From NCBI GenBank assembly GCA_019828595.1, contig JAHQRK010000024.1, forward strand, positions 496,001-560,000: a stretch of 64,000 nt of DNA. Reading direction: 5' to 3'. Below are positions 21,506-32,429 of the stretch, one piece after another; position 1 is the stretch's first letter, and each line of letters begins with the position of its first letter. The DNA is from Aphanomyces cochlioides. Lineage: Eukaryota > Oomycota > Saprolegniomycetes > Saprolegniales > Verrucalvaceae. The position numbers and the translations under genes are program-made. Under the pieces are notes generated by a model. It made no database searches, was not told the origin of the DNA, and worked only from the letters and a program-made list of their open reading frames with translations.

Positions 21506-22137
21506 TCGCAATACAACCTGCATTGGTCGTTTGGGTCATCTTGTCGGGCCTTCAGCCTTCAGTCGGCGTCGAAATGCAGAGACGGAAATTGATTTGCCTC
21601 TTATATTGAATAGTATCATCTATCAAAGGTTTCATGAAATTTCAAAACCCCTCATATATCTGTAAGTATATATAATATATATACATTACACAAACTCAAA
21701 TATTACGTACGTAAAACGAACTTTAAAAATCGAAAAAAAATTGGCGGTTGAATACAAACAAACAGTCATTTCTAATCGAGCGGATCAAAGCCCATTAAAG
21801 TCATTATTTTTTACTTTCCACCCACAAAACATTAAATATGCTGGACTTCATATACCGGACGTAAGTGCGGACGGCACACGCGGATATTTTATGTCGAAAG
21901 ATGAAAATTTGCATTCTATGACGTCAAAACGGTACCGTATGCATGTTGTCCTCACTTACGAGATTCGGACTTGACTGAACACAGTAGTCACCGCCCGCAC
22001 GAATACAAGCATCAAGCGGCAAGGGACGTGGCTAAAATATCAACTGCCTCATCTTCATTGCCTCTTCCTAACCGCCTCTTCTTGCACCATGACTGTAAAT
22101 CAACTGCCACATTGTTCGTCGACATTCCCATATCATC
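21506..22137. other. Spacer between recombinase and Helitron genes
   Basis: AT-rich, includes a (TA)n-like tract at 21660-21685. No coding signal I trust. Confidence 0.4.
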
Positions 22138-25100
22138 ATGAAGCGCGCATCGACCGCGAAGCAAGGAAAACAAAAGCGGCAACGAGGAAATCAGATGTAA
22201 GTCCTAACGAGATGTCATTGATGCATGTCATTGTAGCAAGCAAGAAGAAACGAAAGCATCCGATTTCTTCGCCGAAATTCATGCAATGAGAGAGCAATTA
22301 GGTGTTCGACCGTCAAGCGCGATGGGATCCAACGCTGTCTTGACTCAAGAGCAAACGGTTGTTCAAAATCTTAGAGAGCAATGTGGCCTGCAACAACGAG
22401 AGGTGGAATCGGCTCCATTGAGGTACACGATATCGATGTGGTATAAGTCACAACAATCGATCGTACAAACGAAGAAACAAACACAATTCCAGTTCCTACA
22501 TTGGCTGTACCAGACGAAGCCAACACGCCATACAATGAAATTCTACCTCCACTTTCCTTGGACTCTCGATGTGAATACTGTGGCGCATTACTTTGGGCGG
22601 CGGAGAGGCACAAGAAGAAGACACCGTATTGCATAAGCGGTAAAATTGCAGGCATTCAAGAGCCCGAATGGCTCCGTATATATCAAGAGCAAGTGCGTCG
22701 AGGGCAATATGCTTTGGATGCTTGCGACGAGCAAGTATTTCAAGCCGACATGAAATGGTACAAGACCTTTTCCGAGACGAATCGTTTGCAGATATATCTC
22801 GCAAGTACGAACTCTCTGAAACTTTGTGAGCTTCATGTCGTTTAGGTACAATGCATTGTTTGCTTACACTTCGATCGGTACGAATGAACTGACACTTCCC
22901 CCGGGTCCTCCCGCATACAAAATCCGAGGCCAACTTATCCACAATATTGGTGCATTTGAACCCCCAGGCTCCAAGTCACAGACGTACACCCAAATTTACG
23001 TTTTGGACTCCGACAAACAACACGACGTGCGATCAAATATGGCGGATTCGTTCTACTTTGATGATGGTCAGAAGGCAAAAGTCAGACAAATTCAAAGTGT
23101 GATGACAAGACACAATGGATTTGCGAAAACGTAAGTTTTGTAAGTATACATGAGATACATTGATATGTTTAGTTTCAAATCCTTAACGGATGTTGTTGAA
23201 AGTCTTCGTAGTCAACATGACCGAGACGAACCATTTGAAAATTACGATGTGCGAGTGGCAATTCGTCCACGGTCTGGGAGAAACAGTCGAACACACAATG
23301 TACCAGACATGGCAGAAGTCGCAATTTGTATGGATTACGATTTGAATTCAGTTGGCAGAGATGTTGTTATATCATGCCACGCCGAGGAAAGATTGAACAG
23401 GTGTCTGAAGTGGCTGCAGTGTATGATCCTTTACAATATCCGTTGCTTTTTCCTCTGGCAGAAAGTGGATGGGATTTTCATATAGTGCAAAATCCTATGG
23501 CTACATCAAACAATGCCAATTCCAAGCGACTTACTCTCACGGAATATACAAATTACAAACAATACCAACGTCTCCCATTTTCACCTTTACACGAAGCTGG
23601 CAAACTTGGTTTACAGTATTGGACGGATCAATTTTGTCGGCGGGTTACGAATAATCTTCGATGGTATTGCGAAAATCAGACACGTATTCGCGCCGACATG
23701 TACAATAACGTTCACGATGCCGCACCGAACGATTTCGATCCAGCTCGAAGTGGCCAGCGAATTATTTTACCAGCGTCATTTCATGGCAGTGACCGTCACA
23801 CAAGCTGTAATTATCAAAACTCGATGGCATTGGTCCGCAAATTTGGCAAGCCTGATCTATTCGTGACTATTACGTGCAATCCAAAGTGGAAAGAAATCGA
23901 GGATGCTTTGGAATTTATCAAAGAATTTAGTGGACTGGAATCGAAACCTCAAACGCATTACCGCATGGACATTGTCGATCGAGTTTTCAAAATGAAGCTG
24001 GACCAATTGAGAGCTGATATCATGAAAAATCACATTTTTGGCGAAGTGAAATATTGTACAGGGGTGGTTGAGTTTCAAAAGAGAGGATTACCACATGCAC
24101 ATATCTTGATTGCACCAAATCATGCTCACAGACAAACGACACACATCACAACTTACTTTTCCACCACAACCATTCCATTCGATGACGACGCCATGCATTA
24201 CACACGTTCTATACCAAGTCCTACGGTTGTTCAACTCGACAGCTTCCCAACCTGCCTAGGAAGGCACATATATCCACCAAGGACTCCAACGTATCAACCT
24301 CGCATCACATTGTCCACTGCATCACATACTCCACTGCGTCACAGACATCACGCCATCATACACAACATATATTCCACTCACAAAGTCTACTCCACCACAC
24401 ACTCTACCGCATCGTAGACGCCACGATATCGCATACGCCAACTTATCCGTGGCGCCACCGAGTCACGTATCACGCATTCCATCTCTTCACATGCAGCACT
24501 GAATCACATATTCTACAGTGGCACAAACTCCGCCATTTATCCGACCTCGTCACATACGTCACTGCCTCACAGACTGACTATACGTTTTCACACTTTTCCA
24601 CCGTCTCACAGACTCGACCGTCTCACGCGCTGCACAAAATGACGTATGCCATTGCACCGTGAACTTCGTGGACTCACACGCACTATATCCCAGACTCGAC
24701 GGTATCATGTTTTCGAGCTTGTACGTCGTCGAAGCATTGATGAACGTGTCGTTCCTTACTGTGGTGAACTGTCCTTAAGATACAACTGCCACATCAATGT
24801 TGAAATCTGCACATCAGTGAAATTCATCAAGTACATGTATAAATACATCTTTAAAGGTATACTTTCTGAAGAGGAGATATCATGAACAAATGGATAGGAC
24901 CTGATCGCGCTGACATCGAAGTTGACGTCAACGATGAAATTACCACGCATGAGTCGATGCGTTATGTTTCGTCGACAGAAGCCATTTGGAGAAATTTTGG
25001 CTTTGAGTTACACTGGAGTAGTCATGCTGTCGAAGTATTGCCTGTACATTTGCCCGGAAAACAGGCAGTCCATTGGTGTGAAATGATACCCCGGAAGCTA

Positions 25101-27336
25101 TTCGAGCACGAGGTGCATCAACCAAATTGACACAATTTTTCAAACTTTGTCGTGAGTTTCAACATGATCCTGTTGTTGCTAAACTCAAGTACTCTGATGT
25201 TGTTGACTACTTTGTGTGGAATAAATCAAAACGGGATTGGACTCAACGGAAACATCAAACCAAAACTATCGGACGGATTCACACAGTCAGTCCAAAGGAC
25301 TTTGAACGACATGCTCTTCGAATTTTATTGCACCATAAAGAATGTCCCAAGTCGTTCGAAGATTTACGAACTGTTGATGGCATTTTATATCCAACATTCA
25401 AAGAAGCTTGCATCAAACTTGGACTTTTGGCCTCTGATGCTGAATGGGATCGATGTTTATCGGAGGCGGCCAACTTTGCCATACCTGGAAGTTTTCGAAA
25501 TCTGTTTTGTGTCATTCTGCGAAATTGTAACCCAACAGACGTCGGTAAGTTATGGCGAGACTATTATGAGCATCTCTCCCATGATCACCATTATCGACTT
25601 TCAAACGATCCTGCTTATCAAAATGATGAAGAAAGTATGAATACCCAAGTTCTTGGATTTACGATTCTTGATGTTGATCGATGTCTTTTGTCAATGGGAT
25701 CGACCTTGACTGAATACGTGACTGCTGGTATGTTGCCGTCTATTCCTCCGACATTCAATGGTCCGCAAACATTAAGTGACAACCCTCTCCTCGCAGAAGA
25801 ACTTAAATATGCCCACTTCCACAAATCAGAGTTTCAAAAGATCATGGAACAACTACAAACGGCAACCATAGAGCACAAAGACTTCTGTGACAAAGTCAAT
25901 GCAGCAATTGAAGATCCGACGAAAAACAACATGTTCTTTTTGGAAGGCGAAGGTGGATCGGGTAAAACATTCATTTGCCAAATTCTTCTCGCGCATCATC
26001 GACTTGAGGGAAACGTTGCAATTGCTGTCGCGTCATCCGGTTTAGCAGCTTTACTTATGATGGGTGGTCGCACGGCTCATAATCGCTTTAAAATCCCCAT
26101 TACACCGCCAACTGAGACAATGTCTTGCACATATAATGTCAAAAGTGATATGACAGAAATGTTGTCCAAAGCTAAGCTGATCATTTGGGACGAAGTGTCT
26201 ATGGTAAATCGATACATTGTCGAAGCCGTCGATCGAATGCTTCGCGATATCACTTCATGCGATAAACCATTTGGTGGTAAAGTCACTATTTTCTCCGGTG
26301 ATTTCAGACAACTGCTTCCCGTGATGCCGGGAGAAGATGAAGGTGCAGCAGTTCGAGCCATTTTACCGCGCAGTTATTTGTGGTCAAGTATTCGTGCCAA
26401 CCATTTTCGATTGACCACAAATATGAGATTACTGCTGCAAGACTTAAACGAATCTGACAAACGAGAAATGGAAGAATTTGCAAGGTTTTTGATTTCTCTT
26501 GGTGAATGTACAGCGCAGTCAATTGATGGAAAAGTTCGACTTCCTGATGGGATTGCAATAGAATATGTGGATGAATCAAGCGTTACAAATTTAGTCAGAG
26601 CAATTTATGGTGATATAGCAAATTCGACAGCATATCAATCTTGGCTGTTGCAAAAGAAAATGAAGTACTTTGCAGAAAGGGCACTGCTAGCACCAAAGCA
26701 CGACGTCGTGACAAAATTGAATCGAATGGTGCTAGACATGTTATCATCCAACCAACGAGAATACGTCTCGCTGATTGTGTCGCCGATGTTTCAAATGATG
26801 CAGAACAACATGAAGCTGCAGTCAATTTTCCAGTCGAGTTCTTGAACACCTTGGAAATAAACAACTTTCCACAGCACGTCCTTCGATTAAAAGTTGGTGC
26901 TGTCATCATGCTGTTAAGAAATCTTTGTCCAGCAAGTGGTCTTTGTAACGGAACTCGACTTATCATCACTGAACTGCATCACAATGTTATCCAAGCAAGG
27001 ATCTTATCGGGAATTCATTCAGAGAAGGATGTTTTGATCCCCAGGATTGATCTATATAGTGACTCAAATGATGGCTGGCCATTTGCATTGAAACGACGAC
27101 AATTTCCTGTTCGACTGGCGTTTGCTATGACAATCCATAAGTGTCAAGGCCAAACGCTCAAGTATGTTTCGCTGTACCTTCATGGTCCAATTTTTTCGCA
27201 TGGTCAACTCTATGTTGCATTTTCCAGAGTTACATCCAAGAAAAACATCCGTGTTTTGCTCCATCATGGACGTATTGATGGCCAAGACGGTTTATGGACC
27301 CCAAATGTTGTTCTATTTCGTCATGATTTTTCATGA
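22138..27336 (+). pseudogene. Helitron Rep/Pif1-helicase gene, decayed and interrupted
   Basis: The rolling-circle transposition protein of a Helitron. In order: a basic N-terminus, a zinc-finger-like CEYCGALLW...YC segment (about 22570), the Helitron_like_N domain ending with the HUH motif in QKRGLPHAHILI (about 24090), then HINVEICTS and [10 protein letters not shown] with the tyrosine pair (about 24800). The Pif1 superfamily 1 helicase follows: GEGGSGKTF (Walker A), IIWDEVSM (Walker B), GDFRQLLPV, FAMTIHKCQGQTL and LYVAFSRVTS. A 41-bp intron (24857-24897) is intact. Lesions: frameshifts near 23372, 25083 and 26770, and about 90 residues of Rep replaced by foreign repeat-rich sequence at 24130-24645. 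Confidence 0.88.
24130..24645. repeat. Degenerate minisatellite-like insert in Helitron Rep
   Basis: About 500 bp with many copies of TCACA-centred words (such as CGTCTCACAGACT and CTGCGTCACAGAC) spaced roughly 15 bp apart. It replaces the part of Rep between the HUH motif and the VVPY-HINVE segment. Strongly C/A-rich on this strand, unlike its surroundings. Confidence 0.6.
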
Positions 27337-27657
27337 TAGTTTTTACTGTAGACTTTGAACTTTTTAGTTCGGCACCCAAATGAAGTCTCAATAATTCATG
27401 ATTGTAATTTCAAGTGTTTAACAAATTTCAATTGGACCAGACAGGCAGGAAAAAGGCTGAGTCTCAAAAGTTGACGAATACTCTGTTTACATTGGTACAA
27501 AATATTACAAAACAACCAATGACCATGTAGGACTTAAACTGGAGCATTGAAACCAATGCATCACAGCCTTAGAGCCTTCAAACCTCACAACCGCTAAATT
27601 CTCCTAGAACTTCAAACAAGATGCGACTGTTATTAACTGTTCTTCACCCTCTCACAA
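27337..27657. other. 3' flank of Helitron helicase gene
   Basis: No feature seen. Confidence 0.3.
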
Positions 27658-28071
27658 TTGCTTTCTCTCCAATTTCTTCATGGGGACCAAAAGGCAGGCT
27701 TTCTTTTTTCGCTTGACTGTCTTCAACACATGTGCGACAAAATTGCATCTTGGAAGGGAAATGACATTGTCACCGTGGAAGCGAATTCTCTGCAAAAATA
27801 TGGAGGCGACTGTTGTCAAGGAACATTGAGTGCAATTGTGAATCATACAAAAAGAACCAACAAGCAAGTGCCTGCAATTTTTCAACCACAAGCCGCCACG
27901 AGTACTCAGGACTACGACACAATGACTCAAGGACCACACAAAGCTGTAGTTGACTCAAACGAGGATTCACAAGAAACTATTATGCCCGACACAGACGGAT
28001 CCCAAGATCCACCAAAAACAGCTTCTCAAAGCATGCCAACTCGAGCAAGCAATGTCAAAAACGATCTCTGA
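27658..28071 (+). CDS. Hypothetical protein within the mobile block
   Basis: 137 codons. The first half is ordered (FLFSLDCLQHMCDKIASW, YGGDCCQGTLSAIV); the second half is Ser/Thr/Gln/Pro-rich and likely disordered. Not recognised. Its place after the Rep/helicase gene suggests a Helitron accessory gene. The frame starts at a non-ATG codon or at 27730 (Met of MCDKIASW). Confidence 0.35.
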   Translation: MLSLQFLHGDQKAGFLFSLDCLQHMCDKIASWKGNDIVTVEANSLQKYGGDCCQGTLSAIVNHTKRTNKQVPAIFQPQAATSTQDYDTMTQGPHKAVVDSNEDSQETIMPDTDGSQDPPKTASQSMPTRASNVKNDL

Positions 28072-28342
28072 CAAATGACACGGATCCAAAGCCAACAAAA
28101 AGAAGTGCCAAACATCAAGATCCGCTCAACAAAGCCGACGCTTAACAAGCCATCCATGTATGTTTCAATAAAATCTCTATCTTCATGTTGATGTACTTCA
28201 CACATCGATATCGGCAAGCTGCACTTCAATTGATTAATCTTTTGGTCGCTTCAAATGCCATTTTACTCCCAGCCTTAGATAATGCAATGGCCGTCTTTAT
28301 AGTAAGCACGAACAGTAGTTAAAGTTCCTGTATGGTCTATTT

Positions 28343-28452
28343 TTCCAACTGCCTTTCATGGTACTATAAATTCATGCATACCATCATATCTAACGTTCAC
28401 ACTCAAGTGACGTTCCTTTACTTTCGACATAGCTATGTCTTTGCGAAAGCTC
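28343..28452 (-). repeat. Inner 110-bp inverted repeat, right copy
   Basis: Reverse complement of 18901-19010 with a single mismatch. The outer edge carries the start codon of the zinc-finger gene at 28435; the left copy carries the same ATGTCTTTGCGAAAGCTC facing outward on the minus strand. Confidence 0.95.
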
Positions 28453-28740
28453 TTACCCTCATGCCCATCTATCGAGACGACTGCTAAGTCGAGTCCATCT
28501 TCGGCAAATTCAAGACAAGTTATTGAACTTGTACCGGTTGACTCATCAAGAAAACATTACGTGTGTCCGTTTCAGTCATGCACAAGTAAAACTTTCAATC
28601 TTGAAAGCCTTCGCAAGCACACTCAGTGGCATCACCTTGGATACACGATTCGGACGCAAAAACTAACGGAGGATGAAAAAAGACATCGAAAAGCCCTTCG
28701 AAATAAACAAACGTATGCTTCTGCAGAGAAAGACATTTGA
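28435..28740 (+). CDS. Single C2H2 zinc-finger protein
   Basis: 101 codons. One finger is visible: CPFQSCTSKTFNLESLRKHT followed by QWH, i.e. C-x4-C-x12-H-x4-H with the usual Phe and Leu. A basic C-terminus follows (KRHRKALRNK). The start lies inside the right 110-bp repeat, so its promoter is probably part of that repeat. Role unknown; it might bind the repeat ends. Confidence 0.55.
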   Translation: MSLRKLLPSCPSIETTAKSSPSSANSRQVIELVPVDSSRKHYVCPFQSCTSKTFNLESLRKHTQWHHLGYTIRTQKLTEDEKRHRKALRNKQTYASAEKDI

Positions 28741-28856
28741 AATGTGTGATTATTTTTCAACTGTCACATCCTTTTTATGTCCTTTCCACGTCGGGAACTA
28801 CATTTTCAGAAGGTCAACGTACTTTCATCAACTGAATGAACAATAAATTGCCCAAG

Positions 28857-29002
28857 ATGGCTCCAAAGCAGCCGCGATTATCCCAAGACCACATTGCTCG
28901 GAATGAAGTCCTAGCCTTGCAGACAAGATACGGCGTGTTTCCTCATTCTGGATCACAAATGGCGCGTGCATTTTCAGAGGTCGATGAACAAAAACCTGCA
29001 CG
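28857..29002 (+). CDS. Possible first exon of a small gene
   Basis: The ATG at 28857 opens MAPKQPRLSQDHIARNEVLA and continues to QKPAR, followed by a GTACAT donor. Composition looks coding. I cannot follow the next exon with confidence. Confidence 0.3.
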
Positions 29003-29204
29003 GTACATATCGAGTACATGTCAAACTATCTTATTGTATTTTTGTAGACGCGCAATTCAACCACGAGTACCAAGGTCTACTTGCTGCTCAAACTCAAATT
29101 TTTCACTCTATATTTATAATATATATTCGGCTTCGATTAACACCAATAGTAGTCATGATCGGACAATGTATTCAGTGCCTTTTGATAAGTCAAATTTACG
29201 ATGT

Positions 29205-29342
29205 ATTTTAACCTGTAAGCTTAAAGTACATACAATTTTCAAGTCAAAGTTGGGGTGATAAACCGATTCAGACTCGCAACTGCCATAATTTTATCCAATA
29301 GAATACCAGATCATTGCAACTAATGGATATTTCTTCTGTTCT
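29205..29342 (+). repeat. Direct repeat copy 1, about 138 bp
   Basis: Runs from TTAACCTGTAAGCTTAAAGT to TTCTTCTGTTCT. It recurs at 29755-29892 in the same direction at roughly 85-90 percent identity, 550 bp apart. Confidence 0.8.
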
Positions 29343-29754
29343 TAACCATTAAGACAGGGAAAGGACACTTACATTAAGTGAATCATTTTCGGCTGCCGCA
29401 TCTATTCTACGATTGTTCTCCGTCAGAGGTACCTCTTCAGACGATCGTTATTCTTTCCCATATCATGTAACTACCCCGTACTAATTACAATATTGTCCGA
29501 AGTCGCTCACAAGATAAGATCATATTACTCATGTGTGGCAAGTTCGAAATGGTAGTCGTACTTTACAAATTCGAGTCCAACATCAGTAAAATTCAAGTTC
29601 AAGGCAAATATGCAAAACTTAATTACCAAGGTCTCCAAACTGGACCTCGATTCAGAGTGTCAATTTCCAAAAAAATGAATAACTGCCATGACGTGTCTTC
29701 TCTCCGACGGACAATTCCAAAATTGGTCGATACGATCCAGTTCTTTTTACAATG

Positions 29755-29892
29755 TATTTCAACCTGTAAGCTCAAAGTACATACAATATTCAAGTCAGAG
29801 TTCGGCTAATAAACAGATTCAGACTCGCTGCTGCCAAGATTTTATCCAATAGAATTTCAGATGATAGCAATTAATAGATTTTTCTTCTGTTC
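29755..29892 (+). repeat. Direct repeat copy 2, about 138 bp
   Basis: Partner of 29205-29342. Between the copies I see no credible gene. Confidence 0.8.
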
Positions 29893-30210
29893 TCCATTTT
29901 TGAGACAGGGGATTGACATTTGAAATATGTCACTAAAATTCAAGTGAATTCATTGCACATTCTCCAAATACCCTACACAACACTAAACTTCATTTTTCTC
30001 TGTTTAAGTAAAAGATGATAATTTCCTCATCGCCACGCAATGACCAAACCATTTCTCTCCAATATGGCCACCATTGGTGCATTTTAATCTTAACCATGGT
30101 TGCGGCCACGGGGCAAACTATAACTACGTCCAGTGATCGTTTAACTGTCTTATCATGTATAATACACTTCAGTCAAATATCTCTTCTGTTCCTCTACACT
30201 GGCTCTACCG

Positions 30211-30912
30211 ATGTCTGATATCACTTTTCATTTCACAATGTCCATCAACAAGAAGATTTTACGCGCACTAGATGCCTCGCATGCTCCTCCGCTGGAAGAA
30301 CTATCTGCGATTCGAACTCATATTACGTCCAGTCAAGAACCCTTTTTTGTGAAGATGAAAATCTTCAGTATGTGCACTGGATATAAGAGATCACAGCAAC
30401 CATTTGGAAAGCTCGTGTACCTCGTGGACAATTCAGCTACACCAGAGACTTTACAAATCATTCGGTCAATGTCCACGTACGATCGCAATGAATACCTCTT
30501 ACGTGTGACTGTTTTCAAGAAAATGGAATCTATGATTCAAAATTGGCATGAAAACTACGTTGTTACCGTCAAACTTTTCGATGGCAGACTCTATGGACAA
30601 TGTCTTCAAGCCACATTTCACTCGATTCCCATGACTGCGGCATCGACACCAATACTATCTGTTTCGACTCCAACTGTTTCTGTTGAAGATCTCACGGGCA
30701 AGACCGATTTGGCTAATCCCATCGATTGTTCTCAAGCTGCAACACCAACGAAGGACAACACCCATGGATCTTCTTTGAATATTCTCGAAGAAACGTTGGA
30801 ATCTACAAACAAGACTGACTGTGACGATGTTTCTTCTCAATCTCTTCCAACTGTTGAACTTTCAAAGCTCAAACGCCCCCAACCTACAAACTCGTGCTGG
30901 AGGCAAAGCTGA
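30211..30912 (+). CDS. Hypothetical protein, folded N-terminal half and disordered tail
   Basis: 233 codons from the ATG at 30211 (30238 is an alternative). Residues 10-145 look like a beta-rich domain (FVKMKIFSMCTGYKRS, GKLVYLVDNSA, YLLRVTVFKKM, YVVTVKLFDGRLYG) and could be an OB-fold. Helitrons often carry RPA-like OB-fold genes, so this may be one; that is inference. The rest is Ser/Thr-rich and ends in a basic KLKRPQPTNS. It lies inside the outer 28-bp repeats. Confidence 0.5.
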   Translation: MSDITFHFTMSINKKILRALDASHAPPLEELSAIRTHITSSQEPFFVKMKIFSMCTGYKRSQQPFGKLVYLVDNSATPETLQIIRSMSTYDRNEYLLRVTVFKKMESMIQNWHENYVVTVKLFDGRLYGQCLQATFHSIPMTAASTPILSVSTPTVSVEDLTGKTDLANPIDCSQAATPTKDNTHGSSLNILEETLESTNKTDCDDVSSQSLPTVELSKLKRPQPTNSCWRQS

Positions 30913-31954
30913 TGTCAAACCAGCGAAAAAACTACGCACTATTGAATAGCATGATACCACCATGTACTTATCACCTCAATACATGTCTACATAACTCCAA
31001 ATGCACAATTTACCATTCAACTCATACTTTAACTTCGCTGGCATCATATTTCTTCACCGCTACATCATAAATGGTCTGGAAAAAACGACAACCAAAGAAT
31101 GACTAGCAATCGCAATTGTGATGAGTTGTAGCGCTTTTTCCCTGTTTATCATTGTATATGTCGATTATTTAATTCTGATTTAATATATCGTCCAATAAGA
31201 TACTTTCTCTACGAACTGTACACATTTTTCGACTTAGCAAATAATTTCTACAAACCCTAACCTTTTGTCCAATCATATCAGGCCATTCGCCGTGCCAGTT
31301 TTTGTTGGGTATCAGTGTCGAGTCAACACCACATTTCTATTCAAATACATAATGGATCATACATCACAAGTTTCAGTTAACCACTGTTCATATTAATTCA
31401 ACTGTTCAGCCCCCTCGGAGAGGGGGCAATTTTGATTTCTTGTGAAAATATACATCGGAGCAATATTGTCGTTTTAATAAAAAACTGGAGTCGTGCGGAA
31501 TAAATTTTGACGCAAGCAAATTGACGCAACAATTGACGCATACAAATTTCAACTGAAAAGAAATTGAATGTTTCGAACATGTTTTCAAACATTCAAAACG
31601 TTTGAAATTACACTATTTAAACGATGTCAATATAAGAAAATGTTTGCGTGAATTTTAAATAGTGTATGCGTCAATTAATTGAAACATTTTCAAAACATCT
31701 CAAATTTCCAGTTTTGGACCAAAACGACAATAATTTCTATATTTTAATCAAGTTAAAATCGGGCAAAAATTTGCGCCAAATGAAATCACCCTCTTCAATA
31801 TTTAAAATCAACATATCAAATATTCCTTTGCGACATATCAAGTGGCGTTGCAACCATTGAGAACTCAGATAAACCTCTACATTTTGATCCCAAATTCATC
31901 ATACAAACCCACGTAGTTCGCAAACCGCTGCAGGGTGACCAAGAGGTATGCATT
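30913..31954. other. AT-rich non-coding stretch in mobile block
   Basis: No gene. Contains a perfect 8-bp GC-rich hairpin at 31409-31427 (GCCCCCTC/GAGGGGGC, loop GGA) and a TTACACTATTTAAA inverted pair at about 31612-31672. Confidence 0.5.
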
Positions 31955-31982
31955 TTGGGCAAAAAATCGTGATTTTACGTTA
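31955..31982 (-). repeat. Outer 28-bp inverted repeat, right copy
   Basis: Reverse complement of 18290-18317 with one mismatch. Confidence 0.75.
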
Positions 31983-32429
31983 GTACAGTAGGCGCGTGTC
32001 TTCGCGTCGCATCCAGAAGGGAACTAATACACCAAAATGACTGCTAACATGAGTTCCTCTTGGTGGATTGCGCTTTTTGTGAGCCGTACCGATACAAGTC
32101 GTTGACAGAATCAGTCCTGTGCAAAGTGTTCATCATATCGAAAAGCGTTTACTACAGTGGACGGAAATCACAATACTATTTAATAATGAATAACAGTAAA
32201 TACTAAAATTTTGCATTAACATTGTAAATATACTGTATAACTTCAATTTTGAATAGTGTATTATTATAGATACATTTTATCAATAATTTAATAATACAGT
32301 ACTAGTATTCAAAATTGACTGTATCCAAGTCAAGTTATTTTTTGACCAATTTCGTTTTTCTACAATTATTTTACACTATTTAATTTTTACACGTTGCTGA
32401 TTGGATAGAATTATTCAAGATCTTTTTCC
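31983..32429. other. Upstream region of the WD40 gene
   Basis: Very AT-rich. An interrupted inverted repeat at about 32249-32325 (TCAATTTTGAATA arms) and a TGATTGGATAG box 30 bp before the start at 32430. No gene. Confidence 0.5.

Noticed and set aside
18901..28452. CRISPR-like or viral origin for the 110-bp repeats
   Set aside because: Only two copies in opposite orientation, no spacer structure, and no capsid or polymerase genes between them.
31612..31672. TTACACTATTTAAA inverted pair as a transposon
   Set aside because: Only 14-bp arms and about 60 bp long in very AT-rich DNA; could be chance.
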